Assembly: GCA_964511015.1 (NCBI GenBank)
Contig: CAZEDX010000011.1
Coordinates: 1-64,000, forward strand
Length of the DNA stretch: 64,000 bases
Direction of reading: 5' to 3'
From: FEN-1099 sp964511015
GTDB taxonomy: Bacteria; Lernaellota; Lernaellaia; Lernaellales; Lernaellaceae
A program made the translations under genes and the position numbers. Below the pieces are notes generated by a model. It saw only the letters and a list, made by a program, of their open reading frames with translations. It did not search any database and was not told where the DNA came from. Shown here in pieces: positions 45,492-54,848 of the stretch. Every line of letters starts with the position of its first letter. Position 1 is the first letter of the stretch.

Positions 45492-46850
45492 TCAGGCGCC
45501 GCAGCCCCCACTGTTGTCGTCGTCATCGTCGTCACCGTCGTCGGCGCTGGCGTCGTCGTCGGTGCCGTCATCATCGCTGGCCGCATCGTCGTCGTTATCA
45601 TCGTCTTCGCCGTTGACGGTCAGCGACAGTTCATTGCTGGGATTGCCACACAGGTCTTTCACGTAGACGGTCAACGTGTGTGCGCTCGAATCGAGCGATT
45701 CCGGCAGCGTGAACACGGTGGGCTCGCGCCCCGCGGACGAGGTGCCGGTCAACTCGACCAACGGGTTCGGATAGCGCGTTTCGGCGCCGCCGTCGATCGA
45801 ATACCACAACTCGCCGCCAGCCACATCGGCGTGGGTATCGGCGTAACCGAAGGTGATCTGTGGTTCCTCGCCCAAGCAGGCCTCGGCTTCGTTGACCAGT
45901 TTCAGTTCGCTGATGGTCGGCGGTTCATCGTTGGCGCACAGTTGCTGCGCATCGACTTCGATTTGAAACGACTGGTAGCCGAATTGCAGGAAACCGGTGC
46001 CCCACTTAATACGGAACCAGCCGTCCTCGCCCCAATCGGTGCCCCAACTGTTCTTGCAGATCCAGTACTGTTCGGCATCGTCATAGCCGACGACGACCAC
46101 GCCGTGACCGCCCAACAACTTGCCGGTGGTGTGTTCATAAACACCGCCGGTGTAGGCCTGGAAGTCTTCGAAGACCTGGAAGCCGGCGACGATCGGCCCG
46201 TTCTGCAGAGCGGTTTTGATCTGCTCGGGCGACGGCCACATCATCATCTTGTAGCTCTTGATTTTGAACACGCGGCTGGCCCAGTCATCGCACTGGTCTT
46301 CGCAAGGCGGCCGGTCGGTCGGCGTGTCGCAATCGTACGGCATGCAAGCGTCGTCGGCGCCGCCGCTGTTCTTCAGATAGGCCAGCGGGTGGAAGAAGGT
46401 GTAAGGCATGAAGCCTTCACACGAATAAACGGCCTGCTCGGAGATATCCGGAATGATGAACGGATTGTCCAACGCGATCTTGATCAACGCTTCGGTGGCG
46501 CCGATCGAAGAAAATGTTGCGCAGGTGCCGCAAGGGTGCTGCTGCTTGATCGGCGTGGTGAAATCCTGGCCGTTGATATCGCGCCAATCCAGATGGGCCG
46601 GCATATCCGCAGCCACCGGCATCGGCTCCTCGAAGGCCTCATCACCGCTGGGAACATCGACCTGCAAATTGCAGTACCCGGCCATCTCCGCCGCACTCAG
46701 GTGTGACATCGAGGTTTCCCCGGCGGTCCATTGCGCGCCGGAATTTCGTAGAGCTTGCTGGACCTGCTGCACGTCGACCGCGCCAGCCGAACCGGCAACC
46801 ATCAACAAAATCAACATGAGTACCATTACCAGCAACGTGCGTTTCATCAT
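45492..46850 (-). CDS. Secreted papain-family (C1) cysteine protease with Asp-rich tail
   Basis: A 452-residue exported protease with a signal peptide (about 1-24) and a short pro-segment. The catalytic set is intact: oxyanion Gln and nucleophile Cys in KQQHPCGTCATF near 103-114, His in LGGHGVVVVGYDD near 250, Asn in CKNSWGTDWGEDGW near 268. The usual Trp after the nucleophile is Ala. A ~130-residue Ig-like C-terminal domain follows, then an Asp-rich linker ending SGGCGA. AAGGAG precedes the double ATG. A strong terminator follows. Probably a cell-surface or released protease. Confidence 0.88.
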   Translation of the reverse strand: MMKRTLLVMVLMLILLMVAGSAGAVDVQQVQQALRNSGAQWTAGETSMSHLSAAEMAGYCNLQVDVPSGDEAFEEPMPVAADMPAHLDWRDINGQDFTTPIKQQHPCGTCATFSSIGATEALIKIALDNPFIIPDISEQAVYSCEGFMPYTFFHPLAYLKNSGGADDACMPYDCDTPTDRPPCEDQCDDWASRVFKIKSYKMMMWPSPEQIKTALQNGPIVAGFQVFEDFQAYTGGVYEHTTGKLLGGHGVVVVGYDDAEQYWICKNSWGTDWGEDGWFRIKWGTGFLQFGYQSFQIEVDAQQLCANDEPPTISELKLVNEAEACLGEEPQITFGYADTHADVAGGELWYSIDGGAETRYPNPLVELTGTSSAGREPTVFTLPESLDSSAHTLTVYVKDLCGNPSNELSLTVNGEDDDNDDDAASDDDGTDDDASADDGDDDDDDNSGGCGA

Positions 46851-46951
46851 GACAACTCCTTAGCCCGACTCTCGCCGGCCCGAGGGCCCGCGCGGCTGCG
46901 TAGATTACCACTGCAACCCGGTAAAAACAAACTCCAGACGGCACTCGGAAC

Positions 46952-46981
46952 TTGACATGACGGCCTCCCTGATCCGACAAT
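46952..46981 (+). promoter_or_regulatory. Sigma70-like promoter for the 47009 lipoprotein
   Basis: TTGACA (46952-46957) and GACAAT (46976-46981), 18-bp spacer, 27 bp before the start codon. Confidence 0.45.
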
Positions 46982-47008
46982 CCGCCAAGCCGTATAGGCG
47001 GAGGTGTC

Positions 47009-48469
47009 ATGCGTTTTTTGCGGCAATTCGCTCCCTTTCTTCTGCCCCTGATGGTGTTGCTGGCCGTGGCGTGCACTCGCGATTCAGAAGGTCCGCCCGA
47101 GGAAGCCACCCCTACCCCAACGCCGGAAGCAATCGGCACGATCGTGTATTCCGGCCAGTGGCAAGGCATCGGCGGGACTTACACGCTGACTCTGGGGTCG
47201 AATCAAGTGGATTCCCTGAGCGACGTACAGACCAATGTCCTACAAGCCTCCGGTTATGCTGACGAATTCCTCTTCGTTCACCAAACCGGCAAGGTATACC
47301 TGGCGCCGTTTTCATCGGCCAATGTGCGCCTGGTCGCGGACGCATTCCAAGCATTTCTCTCCCCCAACGGTCGCAAGTTTTTCTACAATGATCCCAACGG
47401 GGGTGGACTGTACGAAGGAGTCGCCGCCGGGTATGGCGGCCTGCTCTTTGCAGCCGACGGCGCTTTCGGCTCACACTCTCCCGATCTGCAGACGGTCGCG
47501 TATCTCTCGGCAGCCGGACCGGTATTGGCCTCGGCGGATGGGAGCTACGCACCGCTCGTGATCGATCTGGCCTCGCTACTTTTCCCCGATGAACAATTCA
47601 TTATTCCGAACAGTGGCGACTTCTTCCCACGTTGGACACCGGACGGTTCGATGGTCGCCGTTCCGTTGTTGGTTGAGCACACGCCGTCTGGTTTCCAGCG
47701 CCAGTTGTTTGTGGTGCTTGATACAACCGGCCAACGGGTGGTCGACATTAGCAACGGTAGCGAGCCGATCTGGAACGCGGATGGCACGGCGGTCTACTTC
47801 CTGTCCAATCGTCAGCTCTACGTCTTCAATATCATAGAAGAAACAACCACGCTGATTGCCGGCGGAGGCAATACGGCATGCCGGCAGGCCCGGCTGAGCG
47901 ACGACGGCGCCCGGTTGGCGTTCATCCAAGAAGATTCGGTGGGGTTTATGAGTTTGATCACGATAGACCTCGAGACGAGCACGCCCACGACCGTGTTGCC
48001 GGGCTCGGCCGACGGGGTGTTGGCGATGGACTGGGTTCGCTCGTCCTACTGCGCAAACGAGAACAACACTGCGCCAAGTCTAGCGGTGGCCGTACTCATC
48101 GACGGCGTGGCCACGGAAAACCCGGTGGTCACCCCGCAGGTGACCGCCGAATTGCAGTTGTCCGTCAGCGATGATGAATGCAACTTAGAGTTCGGCACCG
48201 CCATCTGGCAAACCGGGGATGGGATTTGGCATCCTTTGACCACGGCCCTGCCTGCCGGCAGCGGCTGCGCCCAGTCGCAGGTTGTGGTGCCGGTTCCGGC
48301 AAACGAGAACGGCAGCTACAACCTGACGGTCAGTGTGGAGGACGTTTGTGGCACACGCAGCCCGGATGTGACCTTCGCGATCAGTTACGACGGATTCAGC
48401 GGCGATGACGACACGACCGACGACGACACCGCGGACGACGACACGATCGACGACGACATGACAATGTAG
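47009..48469 (+). CDS. TolB-like beta-propeller lipoprotein with Asp-rich tail
   Basis: A 486-residue lipoprotein with lipobox LAVAC near residue 22, then a Pro/Thr/Glu linker (TPTPTPEA). Residues 45-350 contain repeated propeller-like blades such as AFLSPNGRKFFYNDP, FPRWTPDGSMVAVPL, GSEPIWNADGTAVYF and ARLSDDGARLAFI, close to TolB/WD40-like PD40 repeats. An Ig-like region follows and the C-terminus is an Asp/Thr tract ending DDDMTM without the Cys tail seen in other proteins here. GGAGGTGTC precedes the ATG. Function probably binding or sensing at the surface. Confidence 0.8.
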   Translation: MRFLRQFAPFLLPLMVLLAVACTRDSEGPPEEATPTPTPEAIGTIVYSGQWQGIGGTYTLTLGSNQVDSLSDVQTNVLQASGYADEFLFVHQTGKVYLAPFSSANVRLVADAFQAFLSPNGRKFFYNDPNGGGLYEGVAAGYGGLLFAADGAFGSHSPDLQTVAYLSAAGPVLASADGSYAPLVIDLASLLFPDEQFIIPNSGDFFPRWTPDGSMVAVPLLVEHTPSGFQRQLFVVLDTTGQRVVDISNGSEPIWNADGTAVYFLSNRQLYVFNIIEETTTLIAGGGNTACRQARLSDDGARLAFIQEDSVGFMSLITIDLETSTPTTVLPGSADGVLAMDWVRSSYCANENNTAPSLAVAVLIDGVATENPVVTPQVTAELQLSVSDDECNLEFGTAIWQTGDGIWHPLTTALPAGSGCAQSQVVVPVPANENGSYNLTVSVEDVCGTRSPDVTFAISYDGFSGDDDTTDDDTADDDTIDDDMTM

Positions 48470-48545
48470 GGGTCGGCGCTCTTGAAAGGCGCCGGCGAGA
48501 AAGCAAAATATCGCCATAGTTCAGGCCAATCACATGAGGTGAGGG

Positions 48546-51470
48546 ATGGAGAAGACTCCGCCGGAAGGAAAGAGCCTACGCAAGAGCAAGCTGGACGGCC
48601 AGGATCTCCGCCAGCGCGACCTGCGCGGAGCGGATCTTACCAGTTCGTCACTCGCGAACGCCGACTTGTCCGGCCTGGATCTGACCGGCGCGATTCTCAA
48701 CAAGGCCAACCTACGCGATGCCAAGTTAGACGGCGCCAACCTCTCCGGCGTGGAAGCCAAAGAACTACAGGCGCGTGGCACATGGGAAAAGGTAATCGCG
48801 GACGGGGCCGACCTGACCGGTTTGCTGGCCCGCAAACTGGAGTTCAACGACTGCCGCTTCACACGCGTCAACTTCTCCCGCGCCAACCTGCGGCGCGTAG
48901 TCTTCCGGCGATGCACAATCGACAACTGCGACTTCACCGAGGCCACGGCTCCGGACGTTTCTTTCCTCGATTGTCAGGTGACTGACAGCAAGCTGGTCCG
49001 CAGCGATCTGTCCTGTCCGACAATCAAGAACACTACCTTCGCCGGCTGCTCCTTCACCCATTCCGATCTCTCCGGCGCGGTTATTAATGGCGTTTCGATC
49101 AGTAAAAGCGACTTGACCAAAGCTGATTTCATCGCCGGCGAGTTCGAAAATGTGACCTTGCAAGAAAACATACTGGCCAAAGCCAACTTCCGTTACGCGC
49201 GCGGGCTTAGTGAGGAACAGAACGCGCAGATCCGTGCCGCCGGCGGACGCGCCAGCCGAGGTTGGACACGCAAGGCCATGCGCGCGGTGTTCGGCACCTG
49301 GCCGGGACGTATCGCGTTTGTCGTTGTTGCCGCGGGGATCATTTTCGCGGTCGTTTCGCACAAAATGAACCCGGAATACTGGCCGTTCGATCGCCTGATG
49401 CAAAGCGCGACGGCCAAACGCGAAGCACGTGACTTCAACAGCGCGATCCGATTCTGCAACATTATGTTGCGCAAGCATTGCGACGATAAGATTCGCTGCG
49501 CGATGATCAAGGCGGAATTGGCCCGCACCTACCAAACCGCCGGCAAAACCAATGAAGCCATCAAGTATTTCTCGGAGGTGCTGGCTTATGACACGCTCGA
49601 TGCGGCACAGCTGTTCGACATCGAGATGGAAATCGTGCGCACCTTGGCGCAGGCCAAAAAATACGATGACGCCCTAACCCGCATCAGCGCCCTTTTCGAA
49701 CGCCCCGAGGCCGTAACGCACCTTGACTCGGTTTTGAACCAGGTAGCAGTCATGTCGGAGGACCAGGCGTATCTGGATAAATTGCTTTCCCTGTCCGAAC
49801 GTTTCCGATCGACCTTGACCGACCAGACAATGGTGCAACAGGTCGATCTGACCCGCGCCTCGCTGCTACAGAAGACCGGCCGCAACGAAGAGTCCCTGAA
49901 GCTGTTGCAGGAGCTGGTCAACTCCGGCACGGCTCCCGACCGAGTGGTCCGCCAGGCATTGATCAGCAGTGCCGAGATCTATATGCGGCTACAACAGCCG
50001 GACAAAGCGGCGCAGATGTACCGCCAGCTCCATGACCGTTTCCCCGACCAGAGTCAGGATCTGATGTTTGCGCGTATTACCGAAGGTCAGATCATCTCCG
50101 GGCAGGACCGGCTGAGTGAGGCGGAGAAGATTTTCCGGGAAGTGATCGCGCAAGCCACCGACGATCTGCCGCGGAATGCCGCCAAGCTGGCCCTGGCGAA
50201 CTTGCTGATCCGCATGCACCGTTTCGACGAGAGCCAAAAGCTGCTCGACGGCATGATCCATGACTTGCCTGCGGGCGACCGGCAGCACAACGAGGCTACC
50301 ATTATGCTGGCTTCCTTGTTCCGCCAGCAAGACCGCCCCAAAGACGCCATCGCCGTGTTGGAGCCTTTGATCAAACGCGACATTGACGGCAACTCCATCA
50401 GCCTAGCACGGCGCGAACTGGTCGCCAGCTACCGCATGACCAATCGCATCAAAGACGCGATCAAATTGATCAAGCTGGAAATCGACTCCGGAACCGACGC
50501 CAACCAAAAGATGTTTGACTTGCAGACTTACGCGGATCTGCTGATCGCGGACAACAACCTCCCGGCTGCGCTGACCGCATTGGACCAAGCCGCAGCTTCG
50601 CAAACTGGCGACGACGCGTTCCGCATGCAACAGCGGATTTGCGATGTACTGAAAAACGCCGGCCGCCTCGATGACGCGGCCGTGCGCCTGAAAAAGGTGG
50701 TGGCTGAAGCGGGAAACAATGTGCCGGTCAAATTGTGGGCCTTAATCGAGCAAATCGACATAGCCCGGCGGCGCAACCAGAACGACGTAGCCAATGAACT
50801 ACTCAAGCAGTTGGCGGCCATTCCGGTGCAAGCCGGACAAATGCCGCCGAATCTGCTCTCGATCACCTGGTCGGTCAACGACGAGGGCAACCAGTTGGTC
50901 CGTACCATTCTGGAGCGTGTGATTGCCGTCGAGTCGGCCGATTCGTTTGTCGGGGCCAACACCCGCTTGGCGTTGGCCAACAAGTTGATTGAGATTCCCC
51001 CCGCGCCACCGAACCAGACTCCGCCGGACCTGACTCAGCGGTTAAACCGCGCCGAAGCTCTGTGCCGCGAAGTGATCGCGCGAAACACCGACATCAACCA
51101 GATCTTCCAGTCGTATGAGGTTCTAGGGCGAATCAGCCAACAACGCGGTGACATGAACGCGGCGCTGGCCGGCTACCTGGAATTTGAACGCAACATCAAG
51201 CATGAACGGGTCAAGGCCTTGGCCGCACTGGGCCGGGCCATCACCATGATGGCTTGGTCGAAACGCGACGAGGCGCTGACGTACTACAAACAGGCCCAGG
51301 CCGTTTGCATGGACAATATGGATTGCTGCCGCATTGCCTCCGAACGCGCGGAGCAACTGGTGGCCGCCGGCCGAGCCGCCGAAGCTCGCGAGGTTTATCT
51401 GTACGTGCGAGACAAGCTGCCGAATTGCTGGGGATATGAGAAGGCGTTGAAATTCCTGGAACAGCGATAA
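48546..51470 (+). CDS. Pentapeptide-repeat, membrane-anchored TPR protein
   Basis: A 974-residue protein of three parts. Residues 15-215 are pentapeptide repeats of the A(D/N)LxX type (LRGADLTSSSLANADLSGLD and following), which fold as a right-handed beta helix. A single membrane segment lies near 254-272 (IAFVVVAAGIIFAVV). Residues 285-974 are TPR-type helical repeats with phrases such as EAIKYFSEVLAYD and AQMYRQLHDRFPD. Without a signal peptide, the repeat helix should be cytoplasmic and the TPR arm outside the membrane. GAGGTGAGGG precedes the ATG. A scaffold role is inferred. Confidence 0.82.
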   Translation: MEKTPPEGKSLRKSKLDGQDLRQRDLRGADLTSSSLANADLSGLDLTGAILNKANLRDAKLDGANLSGVEAKELQARGTWEKVIADGADLTGLLARKLEFNDCRFTRVNFSRANLRRVVFRRCTIDNCDFTEATAPDVSFLDCQVTDSKLVRSDLSCPTIKNTTFAGCSFTHSDLSGAVINGVSISKSDLTKADFIAGEFENVTLQENILAKANFRYARGLSEEQNAQIRAAGGRASRGWTRKAMRAVFGTWPGRIAFVVVAAGIIFAVVSHKMNPEYWPFDRLMQSATAKREARDFNSAIRFCNIMLRKHCDDKIRCAMIKAELARTYQTAGKTNEAIKYFSEVLAYDTLDAAQLFDIEMEIVRTLAQAKKYDDALTRISALFERPEAVTHLDSVLNQVAVMSEDQAYLDKLLSLSERFRSTLTDQTMVQQVDLTRASLLQKTGRNEESLKLLQELVNSGTAPDRVVRQALISSAEIYMRLQQPDKAAQMYRQLHDRFPDQSQDLMFARITEGQIISGQDRLSEAEKIFREVIAQATDDLPRNAAKLALANLLIRMHRFDESQKLLDGMIHDLPAGDRQHNEATIMLASLFRQQDRPKDAIAVLEPLIKRDIDGNSISLARRELVASYRMTNRIKDAIKLIKLEIDSGTDANQKMFDLQTYADLLIADNNLPAALTALDQAAASQTGDDAFRMQQRICDVLKNAGRLDDAAVRLKKVVAEAGNNVPVKLWALIEQIDIARRRNQNDVANELLKQLAAIPVQAGQMPPNLLSITWSVNDEGNQLVRTILERVIAVESADSFVGANTRLALANKLIEIPPAPPNQTPPDLTQRLNRAEALCREVIARNTDINQIFQSYEVLGRISQQRGDMNAALAGYLEFERNIKHERVKALAALGRAITMMAWSKRDEALTYYKQAQAVCMDNMDCCRIASERAEQLVAAGRAAEAREVYLYVRDKLPNCWGYEKALKFLEQR

Positions 51471-51474
51471 TACG

Positions 51475-53241
51475 CTACTCTTTCACCGGCCGGAACTGGC
51501 TCATGACCAGATGGCCCCAAACAAATACGCGCAGCGTTTCCGCTTCGCTGGGTGGAGCCAGTGCAGCTACGTTGATTTGCGCCGCTTCTGCACAGGTGTG
51601 GTAGTCAGATCGCCCAGCCCAGATATTGCCCACACAACTGCCCAGCACTAACCACGGCTGGACGTTGGCCGGCGCACTGGCCATGACGGCGTCGAGTTGC
51701 TCCGGCGGCAAGGTGTCCCCCGCATACAGGCCAGTGCCGACGCCGAACCAACAGTAGGGCAACAACTCGTCCGGTTGAGCCGCGCAGGCTTCCAATGCGA
51801 TAGGGAGACTGCGTGCATGGTCGAGCCCGAATTTAATACCGGCGCCGAACACAAAACTGCGCAGCGCCTGGCCGGTGAGCTGCTTCTGGATCCGCTCCAT
51901 TTGTTCCGGTTCGACGCCCCACTTGCTGCCGATTTCCATGTAGATCACTGCCCGGTCATACGCCGCGCGCGAGAGGCGAGCGCGCTGAGGTCGATCCGGC
52001 GTGAGCATTTGGGCAAACCCGACACCGCCAAGCAGCAACAACAACGCCACTAACGCGACGGCGACTATGCGCCACCGGGTACGCCAGACTCTCCCGACAA
52101 CCAAGCCGCCAATTAATATCAACGGCGGGTAGAGCGCGAAGATGTGGCAATGACTTTCCGGATCCATCGTCCCCCACTCCGCCGCGAACAGCCCGTAATC
52201 GGAGTAGGCATAGATCAATGCGTACAACACCACATACAACACCGGAGCAAGCAACCAGAAATCGGCGTCAGCAGCGGCGCGGCGCGCCTTAGGCCAGACC
52301 GCCATAGCCATCTGCCGCAAACGGGACCACGTCAGTACGACCAGCCAGATCGCCAGAAACACTAACGCCAAATAGTAGGCATAGGAGATCGTCTTGGTGG
52401 CCTCAAGCGATGAGGCATGGAAGTGCAAACCGGCTGGCAGATCCTCCAGCCACAATGAGGCGAATCGTCGCAGCGAACCGAGCAACCGTCCGCTTAGTCC
52501 TTGCGACTTGCCGAACGCATCGGTAAACCGGCCCAAACCCCACCAGCGGTGGGTCACGTTGTAGACAATCCAGGGAGAAAAACCGACCAGCCCTCCCATG
52601 ATGAGAGCCAGGCCACAGCGACCGAAGATGGACCGGTAGTCGATCAACCACCATAGGCCAAGCACCAACAAAACAGTCACCAGGAAACCGTAGTGCATCC
52701 AGACGCCAAGGCCCAACAAGAGGCCAAGCAGCCCAGACAACCAGATGCCACGGCGGTGATCATTCAGCACAACCGACGCCAGCAGCATCGTCATGACGGT
52801 TAACATGGCATTTTCGGCGTAGTTACCCCACGGCAGAAGACCGATCTGAAAGACATATGGCGCCGGCAGAGCGAACAACGTACCGGTCGCCCACGCGGCG
52901 GGCCAACCAGCATGCCGTTTGGCGAACCAGGCGGCGGCGAGCGCGGTCAGCAGGGTCGTCGTCAGCGCCAGCAGCTTGAGAGCCAGATAGTTGGGCCCGA
53001 ACGCCAAGAAATAGGGAATCATCAACACGCCGAACAGAAAGGTGCCGCCTTCGTAGTCGCCTGGTTGGTATTCAAGCAACGGCAACTGCCGATCGTGCAT
53101 CAACAGGTAGGCGATGGATCCGGTTTTGTATTCTTCTTCGTCGTAGACGTATTCACTGGTATATAGAAGAACGAGTCGGCCGACGGATACGGCGGCCGTC
53201 AACAGAATGAGTGCGACGATCGCTTTGACGCGAGCGTTCAC
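51475..53241 (-). CDS. GT-C-type multi-pass membrane glycosyltransferase
   Basis: A 588-residue integral membrane protein with about ten to twelve hydrophobic segments in the first 400 residues and a soluble C-terminal part. The first outer loop YVYDEEEYKTGSIAYLL near 32 carries the acidic cluster expected for GT-C catalysis, and LPWGNYAENAML near 136 is typical of PMT/ArnT relatives. It starts at a GTG overlapping the stop of the upstream lipoprotein gene (GTGA 53241-53238). Its end is 4 bp from the convergent pentapeptide-TPR gene. Donor and acceptor unknown. Confidence 0.72.
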   Translation of the reverse strand: MNARVKAIVALILLTAAVSVGRLVLLYTSEYVYDEEEYKTGSIAYLLMHDRQLPLLEYQPGDYEGGTFLFGVLMIPYFLAFGPNYLALKLLALTTTLLTALAAAWFAKRHAGWPAAWATGTLFALPAPYVFQIGLLPWGNYAENAMLTVMTMLLASVVLNDHRRGIWLSGLLGLLLGLGVWMHYGFLVTVLLVLGLWWLIDYRSIFGRCGLALIMGGLVGFSPWIVYNVTHRWWGLGRFTDAFGKSQGLSGRLLGSLRRFASLWLEDLPAGLHFHASSLEATKTISYAYYLALVFLAIWLVVLTWSRLRQMAMAVWPKARRAAADADFWLLAPVLYVVLYALIYAYSDYGLFAAEWGTMDPESHCHIFALYPPLILIGGLVVGRVWRTRWRIVAVALVALLLLLGGVGFAQMLTPDRPQRARLSRAAYDRAVIYMEIGSKWGVEPEQMERIQKQLTGQALRSFVFGAGIKFGLDHARSLPIALEACAAQPDELLPYCWFGVGTGLYAGDTLPPEQLDAVMASAPANVQPWLVLGSCVGNIWAGRSDYHTCAEAAQINVAALAPPSEAETLRVFVWGHLVMSQFRPVKE

Positions 53242-54743
53242 CGGGCTGCCACCACGTTTCCCCCGAGTGAACCGGTCTCGAAGGCCACGTCGTTCGAACG
53301 GTTGTCGCTGATCTCACAGGCAATCACCCGGCCGTAGTCGGAACCTTCGATAAAGCTGACCCCGCGCTGGTTGCGGCGCAACGTGCAGTCGACCGCCACG
53401 GCTTGATCACTGTCATAGAGAAAAAGCAAGCCATCAACGCCGTTGTCTTCCGCCACACTGCGGCTGACCACGGACTGCGGACTAGACCGCACGCTAATAC
53501 CCTGGAAGTTGCAGTACGTGGCCCGACAATCCCGCACCACCCCAAACGGTGCGTAGTAAAAGAAAATTCCGTGGCGATCGCAGTAACTGGCGGAACAATC
53601 GATCAGCGCGACACGCAAGGCTCCGCTCACGTCGAAGCCGCTATCCAGAGCGAACCGAACATCGATGCCGTGGATTTCGACGTCGTTGGCCCCATTGACC
53701 GCCAGTCCGTCCTCGCCGATGGCAACCTCCAAATCGGTGGCCTTGGCGCCAGGCATCAAACGAATCAGCAGTTCGCTCCGCACAGAGTCAAACCAAGAGG
53801 TGGCCGGTTTGAGGTCTTCGCGCCGCTCCACTAACGGCAAAGCGATTGTACGGCCGCCGACCACCGCGAAGGCACCAAACGCTCGCCGGTCGAGTTTGAC
53901 CTTCAAGATCCCTTCGCTATCGGAGGTTAAATTCGCCGCCTTGACCAGCACCGTAGGCTGCACCAACGGGCGCGGTTTGCCCGGCCAGCCCATTAGGCGC
54001 GTTGGCGCTCCCGGTTGGCCAGACAACGCTGCTGGAATCATCACAGATTCGCGAATGGGTTGCGGCCCGCCGGCGATGAAAAGAGTTCCCGACGGTGACA
54101 GCAATGACACTCCGCGCGCGATCGTCGCCACTGGTTTGCCTTCGGCCCCGTCATTGGTGTCGTTGCCGTTCGCCGGGTCGACGTAGACGGCGGCACCACG
54201 CACGGGCGCTGGCTGCCCGATCGGTTTACGCAACAGCTTCTCTTGTTCGGCCGTGAGCTTGCCGCCCTCGGCCAGGACGCGCAACACCAATAGCGTGGTC
54301 TGGTTGTCGCTTCGTCCGGCCAGATCGACAAGAAGTTCGGTCGTCTGCTCATCCAGATGACCGGCGAGGGCGCGGACGGCCTCGGCCACCAATTCCGGGC
54401 GCGGGTCGGCCAACAGAGCAATCAACGTTTGCATCGCGCGAGGTCCGCCGATGCGGCCAAGTGCAAAAGCGCAGGCGGCGCGTACTAACGGATCACGATC
54501 ACCCATCGCGTGGCGGGCAAGATCCTCAGTCGCTCCGCTTTCCTGATGGACACCCAACCGGTAGGCCGCCAAGCGCCGTTCGGGATCCCGGTCGTCGTCA
54601 GGATAGTCCAGCGTTTTCAACCAGGTTTGTGCCTCGCTGGACAGCGGCCGCGCCGGCGTTTGTTTCCGGCCCGCATTGTCGTTCGTACAAGCGGAAACGA
54701 ATAAAAATAGAATGGGCAATAGCAGCAATATCCGTCGCAGCAT
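53238..54743 (-). CDS. Lipoprotein with HEAT repeats and right-handed beta-helix
   Basis: A 501-residue lipoprotein with lipobox FVSAC near residue 19. Residues 45-155 are HEAT/PBS-type helical repeats (DPLVRAACAFALGRIGG, PELVAEAVRALAGH). After YVDPANGNDTNDG near 188, which opens many secreted parallel beta-helix proteins, the rest contains beta-helix turns (DVEIHGIDVRFALDSG, VRDCRATYCNFQGISVRSS, EDNGVDGLLFLYDSD). Such helices often bind or cleave polysaccharides, but no lyase residues are identified. It is coupled to the GT-C gene, suggesting work on the same glycan. Confidence 0.8.
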   Translation of the reverse strand: MLRRILLLLPILFLFVSACTNDNAGRKQTPARPLSSEAQTWLKTLDYPDDDRDPERRLAAYRLGVHQESGATEDLARHAMGDRDPLVRAACAFALGRIGGPRAMQTLIALLADPRPELVAEAVRALAGHLDEQTTELLVDLAGRSDNQTTLLVLRVLAEGGKLTAEQEKLLRKPIGQPAPVRGAAVYVDPANGNDTNDGAEGKPVATIARGVSLLSPSGTLFIAGGPQPIRESVMIPAALSGQPGAPTRLMGWPGKPRPLVQPTVLVKAANLTSDSEGILKVKLDRRAFGAFAVVGGRTIALPLVERREDLKPATSWFDSVRSELLIRLMPGAKATDLEVAIGEDGLAVNGANDVEIHGIDVRFALDSGFDVSGALRVALIDCSASYCDRHGIFFYYAPFGVVRDCRATYCNFQGISVRSSPQSVVSRSVAEDNGVDGLLFLYDSDQAVAVDCTLRRNQRGVSFIEGSDYGRVIACEISDNRSNDVAFETGSLGGNVVAAR

Positions 54744-54785
54744 GGAGCTAGATTACCACGATCGGCGCCTCGGCCCAAATCATTC

Positions 54786-54814
54786 TTGACAGTGCTTTTC
54801 CCTGCGCCTACCCT
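54786..54814 (+). promoter_or_regulatory. Sigma70-like promoter for the 54849 lipoprotein
   Basis: TTGACA (54786-54791) and TACCCT (54809-54814), 17-bp spacer, 34 bp before the start codon. Confidence 0.5.
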
Positions 54815-54848
54815 GTCAACGTTGAATCGGCAAGAAAGGGCCAACCCG

